DNA of 18,220 nucleotides from JAKOQB01 sp050258235 (GTDB lineage: Bacteria; Pseudomonadota; Gammaproteobacteria; Burkholderiales; Burkholderiaceae_F), in assembly GCA_050258235.1 (NCBI GenBank), contig JBLMYK010000133.1, positions 1 through 18,220 of the forward strand, read 5' to 3'. A program made the position numbers and the translations under genes. A model generated the notes under the pieces. That model had not been told where the DNA came from. It saw nothing but the letters and a program-made list of their open reading frames with translations, and did no database searches. Below are positions 5,378 to 16,433 of the stretch, one piece after another. How positions within the stretch are numbered: position 1 is the first letter of the stretch; each line of letters begins with the position of its first letter.

Positions 5378-7933
5378 ATGAATGAAGTCGGCTTCGCGCT
5401 GCGCAACGAACTGCGCGCCGAGCGCGAGAATCTGATCGCCGGCTTCGAGCGCGGCGGCTCGGTGTCCCGGCTGCTCAAGGGACTGGCCCGGATCACCGAT
5501 CGCTTCGTCGCGCGGGTGGTGCACTCGACCGGGATCGACGCCGGCGTGGGGGTGATCGCCGTCGGCGGCTACGGCCGCGGCGAACTGTTCCCGTATTCCG
5601 ACGTCGACATCCTTCTTCTGCCGCGCGCCGAGCTCGACGCGGACGGGCGTGCACGCATCGAGGCGCTGATCGGCACCTTGTGGGACACGGGCCTGCATCT
5701 GGGCCACAGCGTCCGCACCCTGGCCGAGTGCCAGGAGGAAGCCGGGCGCGACGTGACGGTGCTCACGGCGATGATGGAGTCACGGTTGATCGCGGGACCG
5801 CGCGCGATCTTCGATGACTTTTCGCGCGCGATCATCGAAGTGCTCGATTCGCAGGCGTACTTTCGCGCCAAACTGCTCGAGCAGCAGCAGCGCCACACCA
5901 AGTATCAGGAGACCCCCTACAGCCTGGAGCCGAACTGCAAGGAGAGTCCCGGCGGACTGCGCGATCTGCAGGTGATGCTGTGGATTGCGCGCGCCGCCGG
6001 ATTCGGCGCCTCGTGGCAACAGCTCGCCGCGCGCGGACTGCTGACCGGCGAGGAATTCCGGCTGCTGAAGCGCAACGAACGGACGCTGAAGGAGATCCGC
6101 GCCCGCCTGCACCTGGTCGCCGGGCGCCGCGAGGATCGTCTCGTGTTCGATGTCCAGGGCGCAGTCGCCCAGGCAATGGGCATCGAGGCGAGTGCCACGC
6201 ACCGCGCCAGCGAGCGCCTGATGCAGCGCTACTACTGGGCTGCCAAGGCGGTGACGCAGCTGAACACCATCGTGCTGCAGAACATCGAGGAGCGGCTCTT
6301 TCCGCGCGGTGAGGAAACCACGCAGCGGATCGACGACGTCTTCGTCGCCCGCAACGAGAAGCTCGATCTCGTCAGCGAGGATGCGCTGCAGCGCGACCCG
6401 AACGCGATGCTGCGCGCCTTTCTGGTGCTGCAGCAGCACGCGGAACTGAAGGACATGACGCCGCGCCTGCTGCGTGCGCTGTGGCATGGCCGATTCCTGA
6501 TCAACCGCGACTTCCGCCGCGACCCGCGCAACCGCGCCACGTTCATCGCGATCCTGCAGCAGCCGCGCGGCATCGTGCATGGATTGCGCCGGATGAACCA
6601 GTGGTCCGTGCTCGGGCGTTACCTGCCCGTGTTCCGCCGCATCATCGGCCAGATGCAGCACGACCTGTTCCACGTGTACACGGTCGACCAGCACATCCTG
6701 CAGGTGATCCGCAACCTGCGCCGCTTCACGATGGCCGAGTTCGCGCACGAATTCCCGCTGTGCAGCCAGTTGATCGCCGATTTCGAACGTTCCTGGCTGC
6801 TGTACGTCGCTGCGCTGTTTCACGACATCGCCAAGGGACGCGGGGGCGACCACAGCGAACTGGGCGCGCGCGACGCGCTCGCCTTCTGCCGCGAGCACGG
6901 CCTGTCGCGCGACGACTCTGCGCTGGTCGCCTTCCTGGTCGAGCATCACCTGCTGATGTCGCGCGTGGCCCAGAAGCAGGACATCGCCGACCCGGACGTG
7001 GTCAGCCAGTTCGCACAGCGCGTGCAGAGCGAGCGCCGGCTGGTCGCCCTCTACCTGCTGACGGTCGCCGACGTGCGTGGCACCAGTCCGCGCGTGTGGA
7101 ACAACTGGAAGGCAAAGCTGCTCGAAGACCTCTTTCTCCTGGCCCGTCGCCTGCTGGGGGGCGATGTGGCGCCCGCGTCGGCGGTGCTCGATCACCGGAA
7201 GCGCGAAGCGCTAGCGATCCTGAAGCTGTACGGACTGTCGGAGACCGCGCACGAGGCGTTGTGGAGGCAGCTCGACGTGGTCTACTTCCTGCGCCACTCC
7301 GCGCGCGACATCGCCTGGCACGCGCGCGCTCTGGTGGCGCACGTGACGACCGACCGTGCGATCGTCCGCGCCCGCCTGTCGCAGACCGGCGAAGGCGCCG
7401 AGGTTCTGATCTACGTGCGCGACCAGAAGGATCTGTTTGCGCGGGTGTGCGGATACTTCGACAGCCGCAATCTGAGCATCCTCGACGCCAAGATCCACAC
7501 CACGCGCCACGGCTACGCGCTGGACACATTCCTGGTGAGCGACCGCGGCCGCGCGCGGCACTATCGCGAACTGCTGACCCGCATCGAATCGGAACTGGCT
7601 ACCTGGATCGACCAGGCGATGCCGCTGCCGCATCCGGTGAAGGGTCGCCTGTCGCGCCACTCGCGCCACTTCCCCGTCTCGCCCGACGTGCATCTGCAGC
7701 CGGACGCCGACGGACGGCATTTCCTGCTGAACGTGACGGCGACCGACCGCATCGGCCTGCTGTACGCGATGACGCGCGTACTGGCGGCGCACGGCATCAA
7801 CGTCCATACGGCGAAGATCAACACGCTGGGCGAGCGAGTCGAGGACGTGTTCCTGATCGACGGTCCCGAGCTTGGCGATGCGCGTGGGCAGCTGCAGATC
7901 GAGCGGGATCTGCTCGAAGCGCTGGCGCCCTAA
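5378..7933 (+). CDS. glnD: [Protein-PII] uridylyltransferase / uridylyl-removing enzyme
   Basis: GlnD senses glutamine and adds or removes UMP on PII proteins (GlnB/GlnK), setting the nitrogen response. The 851-residue protein has all expected domains. The nucleotidyltransferase motif GGYGRGELFPYSDVD is at 63-77 with Asp75 and Asp77. A helical PII-UTase region with CKESPGGLRDLQ follows. The HD hydrolase domain has FHDIAKGRGGDHS around His482-Asp483. Two C-terminal ACT domains, at about 676-745 and 783-851, bind glutamine. Both catalytic sites look intact, so the enzyme should be bifunctional. The start is ATG 5378 (MNEVGFALRNELRAERE), 10 nt after map. An in-frame ATG at 5324 inside map would add 18 unlikely residues. 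No strong Shine-Dalgarno is visible, so coupling to map is likely. The stop overlaps the def stop on the other strand. Confidence 0.97.
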   Translation: MNEVGFALRNELRAERENLIAGFERGGSVSRLLKGLARITDRFVARVVHSTGIDAGVGVIAVGGYGRGELFPYSDVDILLLPRAELDADGRARIEALIGTLWDTGLHLGHSVRTLAECQEEAGRDVTVLTAMMESRLIAGPRAIFDDFSRAIIEVLDSQAYFRAKLLEQQQRHTKYQETPYSLEPNCKESPGGLRDLQVMLWIARAAGFGASWQQLAARGLLTGEEFRLLKRNERTLKEIRARLHLVAGRREDRLVFDVQGAVAQAMGIEASATHRASERLMQRYYWAAKAVTQLNTIVLQNIEERLFPRGEETTQRIDDVFVARNEKLDLVSEDALQRDPNAMLRAFLVLQQHAELKDMTPRLLRALWHGRFLINRDFRRDPRNRATFIAILQQPRGIVHGLRRMNQWSVLGRYLPVFRRIIGQMQHDLFHVYTVDQHILQVIRNLRRFTMAEFAHEFPLCSQLIADFERSWLLYVAALFHDIAKGRGGDHSELGARDALAFCREHGLSRDDSALVAFLVEHHLLMSRVAQKQDIADPDVVSQFAQRVQSERRLVALYLLTVADVRGTSPRVWNNWKAKLLEDLFLLARRLLGGDVAPASAVLDHRKREALAILKLYGLSETAHEALWRQLDVVYFLRHSARDIAWHARALVAHVTTDRAIVRARLSQTGEGAEVLIYVRDQKDLFARVCGYFDSRNLSILDAKIHTTRHGYALDTFLVSDRGRARHYRELLTRIESELATWIDQAMPLPHPVKGRLSRHSRHFPVSPDVHLQPDADGRHFLLNVTATDRIGLLYAMTRVLAAHGINVHTAKINTLGERVEDVFLIDGPELGDARGQLQIERDLLEALAP

Positions 7934-8466
7934 TCGTCGGGTGGTTGGGTCAGCCCCGGAAAGAGCACGTCGGTGAATCCGAAGCGCGTGTAGTCGCGCA
8001 TGCGCATCGGGTAAAGAATCCCGTCCAGATGGTCGCACTCATGCTGCACGACGCGGGCATGAAACCCGGCGACGGTGCGCTCGATGCGTTCGCCGCGCGC
8101 GTCGAATCCCGTGTAGCGCAGGCGGGCGAACCGGGGCACGACGCCGCGCAGGCCGGGCACCGACAGGCACCCCTCCCAGTCTTCGTCCATCTCGCTCGAC
8201 AGCGGGGCGAGCGCCGGATTGACGAGAACCGTCCGCGGAATCGGCTCGGCGTCGGGATTGCGCGGACTGCGTTCGCCGGTGCCGAAGATCACCACCCGCA
8301 GCGGTACCCCGATCTGCGGCGCCGCCAGCCCCGCCCCATCGGCCGCATGCATCGTGTCGAGCATGTCCGCGATCAACGCGTGCAATTCGGGGGTGTCGAA
8401 GGCATCGACCGGCCGCGCGACCTCGAGCAGGCGCGCGTCGCCCATGCGCAGGATCGGCCTGATCAC
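7930..8466 (-). CDS. def: Peptide deformylase
   Basis: Def removes the formyl group from the initiator methionine of nascent proteins, using a metal. The 178-residue protein shows all three family motifs: GAGLAAPQ at 44-51, EGCLS at 98-102 (ligand Cys100) and QHECDH at 141-146 (ligands His142 and His146, catalytic Glu143). It begins (M)IRPILRMGDARLLEVARPV, which resembles proteobacterial Def N-termini. The start is GTG at 8466, and GTGA overlaps the stop of the upstream phosphorylase gene. GGGAGG four bases upstream supports it. The frame stays open to 8601, but that extension is antisense-like to the phosphorylase. The C-terminal FGFTDVLFPGL is typical of betaproteobacterial Def. This is the last gene of the smc cluster and it ends head-to-head with glnD. 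Confidence 0.96.
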   Translation of the reverse strand: MIRPILRMGDARLLEVARPVDAFDTPELHALIADMLDTMHAADGAGLAAPQIGVPLRVVIFGTGERSPRNPDAEPIPRTVLVNPALAPLSSEMDEDWEGCLSVPGLRGVVPRFARLRYTGFDARGERIERTVAGFHARVVQHECDHLDGILYPMRMRDYTRFGFTDVLFPGLTQPPDD

Positions 8467-9206
8467 CCGGCCTCCCGCAGCGCGGCCTCGACGACATCGA
8501 CCGCGCGCACCATGGTTTCGCGCAGCACCGCGTCGAGATCCTCCAGGCGGATCGCCGTTCGACTGTCGCCGCGGCCCGCCGCATGATTGACCACCACGCA
8601 CAGCGTCGCGTATTCGAGTCCGGCCTCCCTTGCCAGCGAAGCTTCCGGCATGCCGGTCATCCCGACGAGGTCCCCTCCGTCACGCGCGATGCGCTCGATC
8701 TCGGCCGCGGTCTCGAGCCGTGGACCCTGCGTGCACGCGTAGACGCCGCCGTCGGCGACCGCCTCGCCGCAGCGGGCAGCCGCGTCGAGCAGCAGTCGCC
8801 TGATCCTCTGCGCATAGGGCCAGGTGAAATCGACGTGCGTGACCGGAGCGTCGGCGCCTTCGTAGAAGGTCGCCTTGCGGCTGTGCGAGTAATCGATGAT
8901 CTGGTCCGGCACGACGAGCGCACCCGGACCGAAATCGGCGCGGATCCCGCCCACCGACGCGACCGCCAGCACGCCGTCGACCTGCAACTCCTTCAGCGCC
9001 CAGATGTTGGCACGGTAGTTGATCTCATGCGGCGCGATCGTGTGGCCGTAGCCATGGCGCGCCAGAAACACGACTTCCCGCCCGGCCAGCTCGCCGAAGG
9101 TCAGCGCGCCCGATGGCTCGCCGTAAGGCGTGCGCATCACCTGACGCCGCGTGCGGGCGAGCGTCGACAGCTTGGCCAGTCCGCTGCCACCGATGATTGC
9201 GTACAT
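8463..9206 (-). CDS. mtnP: S-methyl-5'-thioinosine phosphorylase (MTAP/PNP family)
   Basis: This family cleaves 5'-methylthio-purine nucleosides with phosphate, yielding the purine base and 5-methylthioribose-1-phosphate for purine and methionine salvage. The 247-residue protein has the phosphate loop IIGGSGL at 4-10, ARHG at 49-52, PHEINYRAN at 59-67, ACTQGPRLET at 157-166 and VGMTGMPEA at 181-189. The base-site motif reads VVVNHAAGRGDS, with Asn207 where adenine-specific MTAPs carry an Asp-containing sequence. The Pseudomonas aeruginosa enzyme known to use methylthioinosine has a similar VVNPAAG stretch. I therefore prefer methylthioinosine as substrate. Methylthioadenosine or general purine nucleoside phosphorylase are the alternatives, and the mtnP symbol is only the family name. 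ATG 9206 is preceded by GGAAGG and lies 2 nt after the ligA stop; def overlaps its end. Confidence 0.85.
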   Translation of the reverse strand: MYAIIGGSGLAKLSTLARTRRQVMRTPYGEPSGALTFGELAGREVVFLARHGYGHTIAPHEINYRANIWALKELQVDGVLAVASVGGIRADFGPGALVVPDQIIDYSHSRKATFYEGADAPVTHVDFTWPYAQRIRRLLLDAAARCGEAVADGGVYACTQGPRLETAAEIERIARDGGDLVGMTGMPEASLAREAGLEYATLCVVVNHAAGRGDSRTAIRLEDLDAVLRETMVRAVDVVEAALREAG

Positions 9207-9208
9207 GT

Positions 9209-11254
9209 TTACCTTCCGAGAATCTTCCTGAATGCCGCTTCGTCGATGATCGGCACGCCGAGTTCGCGCGCCTTGTCGAGCTTGCTGCCCGCGTCTGCGC
9301 CGGCGAGCACGAAGTCGGTCTTCTTCGAAACCGACGACGAGGTCCGGCCACCCGCCGCGCGGATCATTTCGCTTGCCTCGTCCCGCGTAAGAGATGGCAG
9401 CGTTCCCGTCAGCACGACCGTCTTCCCCGCCAGCCGCCCCGCCCGCCGCGGACCCTGTCCGCCTCCCTCCGGCCACGTCACCCCCGCGGCGCGCAACTGT
9501 TCGATCACTTCGCGATTGTGCGGTTCCGCGAAGAAGCGCGCGATCGACGCCGCCACGACCGGCCCCACGTCCGGCACCTCGAGCAGTTCGGTTTCGCTCG
9601 CGTTGATCAATCGATCGAGCGACCCGAAGTGGCGCGCCAGATCGCGCGCCGTGCTCTCGCCGACGTGGCGGATGCCGAGCGCGAAGACGAAACGCTCGAG
9701 CGTGGTCCGGCGCGCCTTGTCGATGGCCGCCAGCACGTTGGCTGCCGACTTCTCGGCCATCCGTTCCAGCCCGGCGAGCGAGGTCAGGCCGAGCTTGAAC
9801 AGGTCGGCGGGGCTGCGGATCATGCCGGTGTCGATCAACTGTTCGACGAGTCTGTCGCCCAGGCCCTCGATGTCGAGCGCGCGCCGCCCGGCGAAATGCA
9901 GCAGCGCCTGCTTGCGCTGCGCGGGACAGAAGAGTCCCCCGGTGCAGCGAGCGACCTTTTCTCCTTCGTCGCGGAACACCGCCGAGCCGCATACCGGACA
10001 GCGCGTCGGCATGTGGTACGGCCGCGTCTTCGCAGGGCGCCGCTCCGGCACGATGCCGACGATTTCCGGAATCACGTCGCCGGCGCGCCGCACGATCACG
10101 GTATCGCCGATGCGGATGTCCTTCTCGTGGATCAGATCCTCGTTGTGCAGGGTCGCGTTCGACACGGTGGTGCCCCCCACGAACACCGGGGCCAGTCGCG
10201 CGACCGGCGTCAACGCGCCGGTGCGGCCGACCTGCACCTCGATATCCAGCAAAGTGGTCACCATTTCCTGCGCGGGATACTTGTGCGCCACGGCCCAGCG
10301 CGGCTCGCGGGTGACGAAGCCGAGCCGGTCCTGCAGGTCGAGACGGTTGACCTTGTAGACGACGCCGTCGATTTCGAACGGAAGCTCGCCGCGAATCGCG
10401 CCGATGCGACGATGAAAATCCACCAGTCCTGCGGCGCCCCGGACGGCGCCACGGTGCTGCTCGACCGGCACCCCCATGGCGGCGAGCGCATCCAGCAGCT
10501 CGAGTTGCGTTGCGGGGACCTGCCAGCCGCGTACGGCGCCAACGCCGTAGGCGTAGAAGTGCAACGGCCGCCGCGCCGTGATCGACGGGTCGAGCTGGCG
10601 CAGGCTGCCAGCCGCCGCGTTGCGCGGGTTCGCGAACTGCCTTTCTCCCGCCGTGGCCTGTCGCTCGTTGAGCCGCTCGAAATCGCGGCGGAACATCAGC
10701 GCCTCGCCGCGCACCTCGAGCAACGGTGGGGCCGAACCGCTCAAGCGCAGCGGGATCGCGCGAATGGTGCGAACGTTGGCGGTCACGTCCTCGCCCACGC
10801 TCCCGTTGCCGCGCGTGGCTCCCTGCACCAGCACGCCGTTTTCGTAGCGAAGGCTGATGGCCAGTCCGTCGAACTTCAGCTCCACGCAGTACTCGACCGG
10901 CGCATCATCGGGCCCCAGCCCGAGATCACGCCGGATCCGCGCGTCGAAACCCGTAGCCCCGGTGTCGGAGGTGTCGGTCTCGGTGCGGATCGACAGCATC
11001 GGCACCGCATGGATCACCTCGGCGAATCCGCTGCTCGGCGCTCCGCTGACCCGTTGCGTCGGCGAGTCCGGCGTCACCAGCGCCGGGTAGCGCGACTCGA
11101 GCTGCTGCAGCTGCGCATAGAGGCGGTCGTACTCGGCGTCGGGCACCGTGGGCGCGTTCAGCACGTAGTAGGCGTGGTCGTGGCGCGCTATTTCGCTCCT
11201 CAGTTGCTCGGCGCGTTCGCGCGCTTCGCGCGGCACCCCGGACGCGGACGGCAT
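9209..11254 (-). CDS. ligA: NAD-dependent DNA ligase
   Basis: LigA seals nicks between Okazaki fragments and in repair, using NAD. The 681-residue protein is complete. It has an N-terminal Ia domain with HDHAYYVLNAPTVPDAEYD, the adenylation domain with catalytic Lys127 in ELKFDGLAIS, GEALM near 184-188, an OB domain with GRTGALTPVARL, and a zinc finger with Cys419, Cys422, Cys437 and Cys443. Helix-hairpin-helix repeats follow at about 500-590 and a BRCT domain from about 605 to 681. The stretch MLSIRTETDTSDTGA at 86-100 replaces the more usual MLSLDNAFS-type sequence and fits Burkholderiales-type ligases. The ATG at 11254 lies 6 nt after the zipA-like stop without a clear Shine-Dalgarno, so translation is probably coupled. 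The phosphorylase gene follows after 2 nt. Confidence 0.98.
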   Translation of the reverse strand: MPSASGVPREARERAEQLRSEIARHDHAYYVLNAPTVPDAEYDRLYAQLQQLESRYPALVTPDSPTQRVSGAPSSGFAEVIHAVPMLSIRTETDTSDTGATGFDARIRRDLGLGPDDAPVEYCVELKFDGLAISLRYENGVLVQGATRGNGSVGEDVTANVRTIRAIPLRLSGSAPPLLEVRGEALMFRRDFERLNERQATAGERQFANPRNAAAGSLRQLDPSITARRPLHFYAYGVGAVRGWQVPATQLELLDALAAMGVPVEQHRGAVRGAAGLVDFHRRIGAIRGELPFEIDGVVYKVNRLDLQDRLGFVTREPRWAVAHKYPAQEMVTTLLDIEVQVGRTGALTPVARLAPVFVGGTTVSNATLHNEDLIHEKDIRIGDTVIVRRAGDVIPEIVGIVPERRPAKTRPYHMPTRCPVCGSAVFRDEGEKVARCTGGLFCPAQRKQALLHFAGRRALDIEGLGDRLVEQLIDTGMIRSPADLFKLGLTSLAGLERMAEKSAANVLAAIDKARRTTLERFVFALGIRHVGESTARDLARHFGSLDRLINASETELLEVPDVGPVVAASIARFFAEPHNREVIEQLRAAGVTWPEGGGQGPRRAGRLAGKTVVLTGTLPSLTRDEASEMIRAAGGRTSSSVSKKTDFVLAGADAGSKLDKARELGVPIIDEAAFRKILGR

Positions 11255-11260
11255 TGGCGG

Positions 11261-12334
11261 TCAGCCGAACAGCCTGCGCGCGCGCACCGATCCAGGTTCG
11301 ATGCCGGCAGCAAGCATGTCTTCGTACAGCCCGGCGAGCTGCCGCTCGATCGCTTCGATCGAAACGGGCTGTACCGGCCGCCCGTTGTCGTCGACGACGC
11401 GCGCCTCGAGGGCGGTCGCCAGCTGGGTGGCGGTCGCAAACATCGCGCGCAGCGGTTGTGCGGTCGGCGCCACCTGCGGAACGTCGAATTCGAGCAGCAG
11501 CCGATCGAAGGACTCGCCCGGCGCCGAAACCGTGAACAGGACGCCGCCCTTCGCGTCGAGCCGCCGCCAGGCGGTCGGCGCCGTCGGCACCAGTTCGCAT
11601 GCCGCGGCGGCGGCCGTGATGCGCGGCAGGTCCCACGCGCCGGTGGTCGGTTCCAGCGTCAGTCCGATCCTGATGTCGAAGCGTGCACACAGGCGATCGA
11701 GCTCGGCGGCCAGCTCGAGCATGCGGCGCGCGTCGGGGGGATCGAAATCGGCATCGAGGGCAAGCGCGAGCTGCTGAACCCCACCGATGAACTGCGACGC
11801 CTCGATCTCGCTCAGCGTCTGGCTGCGATTGGCGAGTTGGATCGCCGCCAGCAGCTCGGAATAGAAGCCGAACCGGTCCGGTGCGACCCACCGCTGAGTC
11901 CGGCCGTCCCAGGCCACCAGATGGATTGGCAGCGACAGGCGCAGCCGCGCCAGGGGTGCGGCGGCATCGATCACCGCGACGCCGTCGACCGCGTGCGCGC
12001 AGCGCAACTCGAGTACGCAGTCGAGCAGCGGGTCCTCGATCCAGTCCGAAGGAAGAGTCTCGCTCTCGCCCGGAGTTGAGGGCTCGCTGGGCGTGACGTT
12101 CACACCGGTATCGGGCAGCGGACCGAAGGTCGGCTCGATGCGCGAGCCCGGCGCGGGCGGCACGAGCGGTTGCGTCGCGGGACCGGTCGGGGACAACAGG
12201 GCATCGCCAACCGACCCGCGCAGCGATTCCTGGAAGCGGCGCAGCGCGCGCCGCTCCTGCCACTTGCTGTACGCATAGACGCCGGCCAGCAGCAGCAGCG
12301 CGAGAACACCGAGCGCAACGTGAAGGTCGCTCAT
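11261..12334 (-). CDS. zipA: ZipA-like cell division protein, membrane-anchored FtsZ-binding
   Basis: ZipA ties FtsZ to the inner membrane at midcell. The 357-residue protein has the expected layout. One N-terminal membrane segment (LHVALGVLALLLLAGVYAY, residues 4-22) is followed by a basic patch KWQERRALRRFQE. A Pro/Thr/Ser-rich linker runs to about residue 100. A C-terminal globular domain spans about 100-330 and ends near RRLFG. The C-terminal domain is poorly conserved, and I did not see a diagnostic motif. The name rests on this layout plus position between smc and ligA, which is the usual betaproteobacterial place for zipA-like genes. The ATG at 12334 has GGGA five bases upstream and lies 25 nt after smc. 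An otherwise unnamed anchored protein cannot be fully excluded. Confidence 0.82.
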   Translation of the reverse strand: MSDLHVALGVLALLLLAGVYAYSKWQERRALRRFQESLRGSVGDALLSPTGPATQPLVPPAPGSRIEPTFGPLPDTGVNVTPSEPSTPGESETLPSDWIEDPLLDCVLELRCAHAVDGVAVIDAAAPLARLRLSLPIHLVAWDGRTQRWVAPDRFGFYSELLAAIQLANRSQTLSEIEASQFIGGVQQLALALDADFDPPDARRMLELAAELDRLCARFDIRIGLTLEPTTGAWDLPRITAAAAACELVPTAPTAWRRLDAKGGVLFTVSAPGESFDRLLLEFDVPQVAPTAQPLRAMFATATQLATALEARVVDDNGRPVQPVSIEAIERQLAGLYEDMLAAGIEPGSVRARRLFG

Positions 12335-12359
12335 GCCATTCCCGGATCCGCGCGACTTT

Positions 12360-15884
<3,525 letters not shown>

Positions 15885-15926
15885 GATGAGAGTCCGGAAC
15901 CTTGAGAAGAGCGCCCTCGCGAACCG

Positions 15927-15943
15927 GGCGACGCGGTGTCGCC
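15927..15943 (-). repeat. Hairpin in the smc leader
   Basis: GGCGAC, 5-nt loop, GTCGCC form a perfect 6-bp inverted repeat (arms 15927-15932 and 15938-15943). It would lie in the smc mRNA leader, about 43 nt before the GTG. There is no T run. It may be chance in GC-rich DNA. Confidence 0.35.
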
Positions 15944-15960
15944 GCGCGAGGCTGTATCGA

Positions 15961-15978
15961 ATGATTTCGTAGAATCAT
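15961..15978. promoter_or_regulatory. Dyad overlapping the smc/queF promoters, possible operator
   Basis: ATGATT and AATCAT form perfect 6-bp arms separated by TCGTAG. The dyad is AT-rich in a GC-rich setting and overlaps the -10 elements of both divergent promoters. This is the geometry of a repressor site. No known binding consensus is recognised, so an operator role is inference. Confidence 0.4.
15970..15975 (+). promoter_or_regulatory. Possible -10 element of the queF-dapC-dapD promoter (TAGAAT)
   Basis: TAGAAT matches the -10 consensus at five of six bases and lies 38 nt before queF. It falls within the dyad and overlaps the smc -10 on the other strand. No convincing -35 is seen 16-18 nt upstream. 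Confidence 0.35.
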
Positions 15979-15982
15979 AGCA
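15974..15982 (-). promoter_or_regulatory. Extended -10 element of the smc promoter (TGCTATGAT)
   Basis: On the minus strand TGCTATGAT matches the extended -10 pattern TGnTATAAT with one mismatch. It lies about 90 nt before the smc GTG. Extended -10 promoters often lack a good -35, which is the case here. Confidence 0.55.
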
Positions 15983-16013
15983 ACTGACGAACGACGAATC
16001 GGTCCGACATCGC

Positions 16014-16433
16014 ATGGCCACGCGCCCCTCGAACAAGCTGGAGACGTTTGCCAACCCGAGCCCGGCGCGCGATTACCTGGTGCACGTCGAGGTTCCGGAA
16101 TTCACCTGCCTGTGCCCGCTGACCGGGCAGCCTGACTTCGCCTCGCTGATCCTGGACTACGTTCCGGATCGCCGGAACGTCGAACTGAAGAGCCTGAAGC
16201 TGTACATCTGGTCCTACCGCGATCAAGGTGCGTTCCACGAGGCGGTGACCAATCGGATCGTCGATGACCTGGCGCGCGCGATCGCGCCCCGCTTCCTGCG
16301 GCTGACCGCTAAGTGGTACGTGCGCGGCGGGATCTTCACCACGGTCGTTGCCGAGCACCGCAAACGCGGCTGGAAGCCGGCGCCTCGCGTCGAGCTCGGC
16401 CGCTTCGATACCTCGTCGAGCACGCGCGGATGA
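16014..16433 (+). CDS. queF: NADPH-dependent 7-cyano-7-deazaguanine reductase (preQ0 reductase)
   Basis: QueF reduces the nitrile of preQ0 to the aminomethyl group of preQ1, the base later inserted into tRNA anticodons on the way to queuosine. The 139-residue protein is the short, single-domain (YkvM-like) type of the tunnelling fold. It carries FTCLCPLTGQPDF at 30-42, with the thioimide-forming Cys34 and Asp41. It also carries the NADPH-site motif ELKSLKLYIWSYRDQGAFHE at 57-76, which contains the substrate-binding Glu57 and His75-Glu76. Length is normal for this type. ATG 16014 gives the family N-terminus although no strong Shine-Dalgarno is seen. The stop overlaps the dapC start (ATGA), so the two are cotranscribed. 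No other queuosine gene is present here. Confidence 0.95.
   Translation: MATRPSNKLETFANPSPARDYLVHVEVPEFTCLCPLTGQPDFASLILDYVPDRRNVELKSLKLYIWSYRDQGAFHEAVTNRIVDDLARAIAPRFLRLTAKWYVRGGIFTTVVAEHRKRGWKPAPRVELGRFDTSSSTRG

Noticed and set aside
5780..7195. 471-codon minus-strand frame opposite glnD
   Set aside because: Antisense shadow of an intact glnD, without a plausible start signal or domain.
7900..7916. Inverted repeat CGAGC...GCTCG near the end of glnD as a terminator
   Set aside because: Only a 5-bp stem within coding sequence and no T run on either strand.
6481..8586. 701-codon plus-strand frame spanning the end of glnD and the antisense of def and mtnP
   Set aside because: It is extremely Arg/Ala/Pro-rich and crosses two real genes in different orientations. 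No family resemblance.
8583..10358. 591-codon plus-strand frame opposite mtnP and ligA
   Set aside because: Serine/arginine-rich shadow; both genes beneath it are complete with catalytic motifs.
9197..12079. Uninterrupted 960-codon plus-strand frame opposite ligA and the zipA-like gene
   Set aside because: It is Arg/Gln/His/Ala-rich with no recognisable domain and lies fully antisense to two well-supported genes. Long antisense frames are common in GC-rich DNA because stop codons become rare opposite biased codons.
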